Shown here in pieces: positions 30,515 through 32,160 of a stretch of DNA of 32,160 bases. The DNA comes from JAVBOW01 sp031551595 (lineage in GTDB: Bacteria > Bacteroidota > Bacteroidia > Bacteroidales > Rikenellaceae). Position numbers and translations under genes: made by a program. Under the pieces are notes generated by a model that saw nothing but the letters and a program-made list of their open reading frames with translations, had not been told where the DNA came from and did no database searches. The stretch is taken from contig JAVBNK010000037.1 in the NCBI GenBank assembly GCA_031551595.1, positions 1 to 32,160 of the forward strand, written 5' to 3'. Position 1 is the first letter of the stretch; every line of letters begins with the position of its first letter.

Positions 30515-31876
30515 ATGGGCAGGCATAAAACATACTGGTTATTCAACCCTGCGGATTTGCGGGAACTGGTCCCGCATAACCTGCAGGGGTTCCTGTCGAT
30601 CTTTTCATCGTTGCGCACGCGCAATTTCCAACTCTATTTCGTCGGGCAGATCATCTCGCTGTGCGGGTCGTGGATCCAGTTCGTGGCGATGAACTGGCTG
30701 GTGTACGACCTGACCGGCTCTATTATATTATTGACCACGGTGGCGTTCCTGAACCAGATCCCGAACCTGGTGCTGACCCCGTTTGCGGGTGTGCTGAGCG
30801 ACCGTTTCAATAAATTCCGGATCATCGTCACGACCCAGGCGCTGTTCATGGCGCAGGCGGTGGTGATCGCGACGCTGGTGCTGACGGGTACGGTAGAGGT
30901 GTGGCACATCATGGCGTTGGCCCTGTTCAGCGGCACGGTGAGCGCGATCGAGGCCCCTGCGCGGCAGTCTTTCTACAGCAAACTCGTCCCGCCCGAAGAC
31001 ATGACCAATGCCATAGCGCTCAATTCGGTGACCATCAACGGTTCGCGCTTCATCGGGCCTACGATCGGGGGCATACTGATCAGTACGGTGGGGGCGGGGT
31101 ACTGCTTCCTTATCAATGCGGTGAGCTATATCGCGGTGCTGTCGGCGTTGCTGATGATGTGCCTGCAACCGTTCTCGCCCCAGAAACGCAGGATGGATAT
31201 CCTGGGCGACCTGCGCGAGGGATTCTCCTATGCGGCGGGTTTCCTGCCGTTGAAGGCGGTGCTGTTGTTCGTGGCGTCGATCAGCTTCTTCGGACTGCCG
31301 CTCATGTCGGTCATCACGGCCTTCGTGGAGGATATTTTGCAGGGCGACAGCAAACTTCTGGGCTATATGTATTCGTGCATAGGAGGCGGGGCGCTGACGG
31401 CGGCGCTGTACCTGGCCTCGCGCAAGCACGTGCGCGGACTGGGGAAGGTGGTGACGCTCGACGGGGTGGTGATGGGCTTCTGCCTGATGGGGCTGGCGCT
31501 GACCCGTGCGCCCTGGGTGGCATGTTTCGTGGCCGTGCCGTTGGGATTCACGCTCATCGGGTCGATGGCGGCGGCAAATACCCTACTGCAAAGCATGGTC
31601 GAGGATAAGATGCGCGGCCGGGTGATGAGTTTTTTTACGATGGCCTTTGCGGGGATGGCTCCCGTGGGAGGCCTGTTATACGGTTGGGTGGCCCACCGCA
31701 CGTCGCTGCCCACGGCGATTTTCTGCTCGGGGGTGATCTGCCTGGCTACGGCGGGGATCTATGAATATTACCGCCCGCGCGTGCGCGCAGCGGCCCACGA
31801 CCGCTATACCCGCAGGGGCGAAGTCAATAAGGAAATCGCCACGGGTATCGGAGAGGGATTTCGCAATCCGTTTTAA
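30515..31876 (+). CDS. Major facilitator superfamily exporter (EntS-like, MFS_3)
   Basis: This 453-residue inner-membrane protein has about 12 hydrophobic segments. Conserved features are FQLYFVGQIISLCGSWIQFVAMNWLVYDLTG-type first helices near 40-70 and the loop GVLSDRFNKFR near 90-100. EAPARQSFYSKLVPPEDMTNA near 148-168 is a hallmark of the EntS/MFS_3 group, and MVEDKMRGRVMSFF lies near 365-378. Members export siderophores or drugs; the substrate here is unknown. I start at the ATG at 30515 because upstream in-frame starts lie before the -7 box at 30499. The soluble tail after residue 425 is arginine-rich. It is followed by the rRNA operon promoter region. Confidence 0.9.
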   Translation: MGRHKTYWLFNPADLRELVPHNLQGFLSIFSSLRTRNFQLYFVGQIISLCGSWIQFVAMNWLVYDLTGSIILLTTVAFLNQIPNLVLTPFAGVLSDRFNKFRIIVTTQALFMAQAVVIATLVLTGTVEVWHIMALALFSGTVSAIEAPARQSFYSKLVPPEDMTNAIALNSVTINGSRFIGPTIGGILISTVGAGYCFLINAVSYIAVLSALLMMCLQPFSPQKRRMDILGDLREGFSYAAGFLPLKAVLLFVASISFFGLPLMSVITAFVEDILQGDSKLLGYMYSCIGGGALTAALYLASRKHVRGLGKVVTLDGVVMGFCLMGLALTRAPWVACFVAVPLGFTLIGSMAAANTLLQSMVEDKMRGRVMSFFTMAFAGMAPVGGLLYGWVAHRTSLPTAIFCSGVICLATAGIYEYYRPRVRAAAHDRYTRRGEVNKEIATGIGEGFRNPF

Positions 31877-31929
31877 GTCGTTGGCAATCAATGTCAGTTG
31901 ATTTTTTATGGAAAAAAGTTTGCAAAAAA

Positions 31930-31962
31930 TTTGGAGATAGCGAAAAAAGGTCGCTATATTTG
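31930..31962 (+). promoter_or_regulatory. rRNA operon promoter P1
   Basis: TTTG at 31930-31933, 21 bases, TATATTTG at 31955-31962. This is a near-ideal primary promoter in AT-rich DNA. It is the first of two tandem promoters, as is usual before rRNA operons. Confidence 0.8.
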
Positions 31963-32036
31963 CACCCGCTTTGAGAGATTCATTCCGAACAAGGCGAAAC
32001 GTTCTGAAAAAATATTTACAAAATCTTTGCCAAAAG

Positions 32037-32068
32037 TTTGGTGGTTTGAAAAAACCTTTCTATCTTTG
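32037..32068 (+). promoter_or_regulatory. rRNA operon promoter P2
   Basis: TTTG at 32037-32040, 20 bases, TATCTTTG at 32061-32068. It follows P1 by 106 bases. A second TTTG at 32045-32048 gives an alternative shorter spacing. Confidence 0.82.
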
Positions 32069-32160
32069 CAATCCGTTTCCGAAAATAACGGAACGATTGA
32101 CAGCGATTTTGTCGATATACGAATAGGTTCTTTGAAGAATTTGAGCAGCTAAAAGTTTAT
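32069..32160 (+). other. Probable rRNA leader, 16S expected just beyond the window
   Basis: After P2 the sequence contains GTTCTTTGA at 32127-32135, a motif seen in Bacteroidetes rRNA leaders, followed by AT-rich sequence up to the window end. No 16S sequence is visible inside the window, so the rRNA itself is inferred from promoters and leader only. The open frame covering this region has no protein character. Confidence 0.65.

Noticed and set aside
31898..32152. 84-codon frame at the window end
   Set aside because: It covers two consensus promoters and the rRNA leader; the lysine/phenylalanine-rich product is an artefact of AT-rich DNA.
1..32160. CRISPR arrays, insertion sequences, phage or integrase genes
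   Set aside because: No regularly spaced direct repeats, transposase or integrase motifs were found; the repeats seen are short palindromic intergenic units.

Overview
The window looks like chromosomal DNA from a GC-rich member of the Bacteroidales, most likely a Rikenellaceae/Alistipes-type gut bacterium. The evidence is threefold. Promoters fit the Bacteroidetes consensus (TTTG or TTG, about 19-21 bases, then TAnnTTTG). Several genes are typical of the phylum: a DUF4293 membrane protein, Bacteroidetes-type omega subunit and BamD, a fused DAHP synthase/chorismate mutase, and a TolC-HlyD-ABC-LytS/LytTR cassette. Shine-Dalgarno sequences are mostly absent. The genus is inference. Almost all of the window is ordinary housekeeping sequence; no insertion sequence, prophage or CRISPR array was seen.

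Layout. 1-1.75 kb: tRNA-Thr(CGU) and mltG on the minus strand, then the plus-strand SRP RNA with its own promoter and terminator. 1.9-4.5 kb: plus-strand run of a YciO-type protein, a small membrane protein, a GT2 glycosyltransferase and a DUF4293 protein. 4.6-9.5 kb: minus-strand run of DAHP synthase/chorismate mutase, a kinase-WG-repeat protein, a von Willebrand A protein and a paralogous pseudokinase-WG-repeat protein. 9.6-20.3 kb, plus strand: nadC, a DPP IV-type peptidase, tolC-macA-macB-permease, a LytS/LytTR two-component pair and an Ohr-type peroxidase. 20.9-22.9 kb: dnaK (minus). 23.1-24.4 kb: a small HTH protein, a candidate structured RNA and about 700 bases of non-coding mosaic. 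24.5-25.7 kb: an alpha-oxoamine synthase (minus). 25.9-31.9 kb, plus strand: bamD-rpoZ, coaBC, recN and an MFS exporter. 31.9-32.16 kb: tandem promoters and a leader that predict an rRNA operon starting just past the window edge.

Two things stand out. The first is the three-gene set at 4626-8367: a protein-kinase-like protein with C-terminal WG repeats, a MIDAS-containing vWA protein, and a second kinase-WG paralogue in which both catalytic aspartates are asparagine. It resembles a small signalling module of kinase, pseudokinase and vWA adaptor with no phosphatase in the window, and I do not recognise it as a named system. The second is the intergenic DNA, built from a few recurring palindromic modules (called A to E here). 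They occur in both orientations and in shuffled order, and base changes on one stem arm are matched on the other, so the fold rather than the sequence seems to be kept.

All calls come from reading the sequence. Family names are from motif recognition, not database searches.
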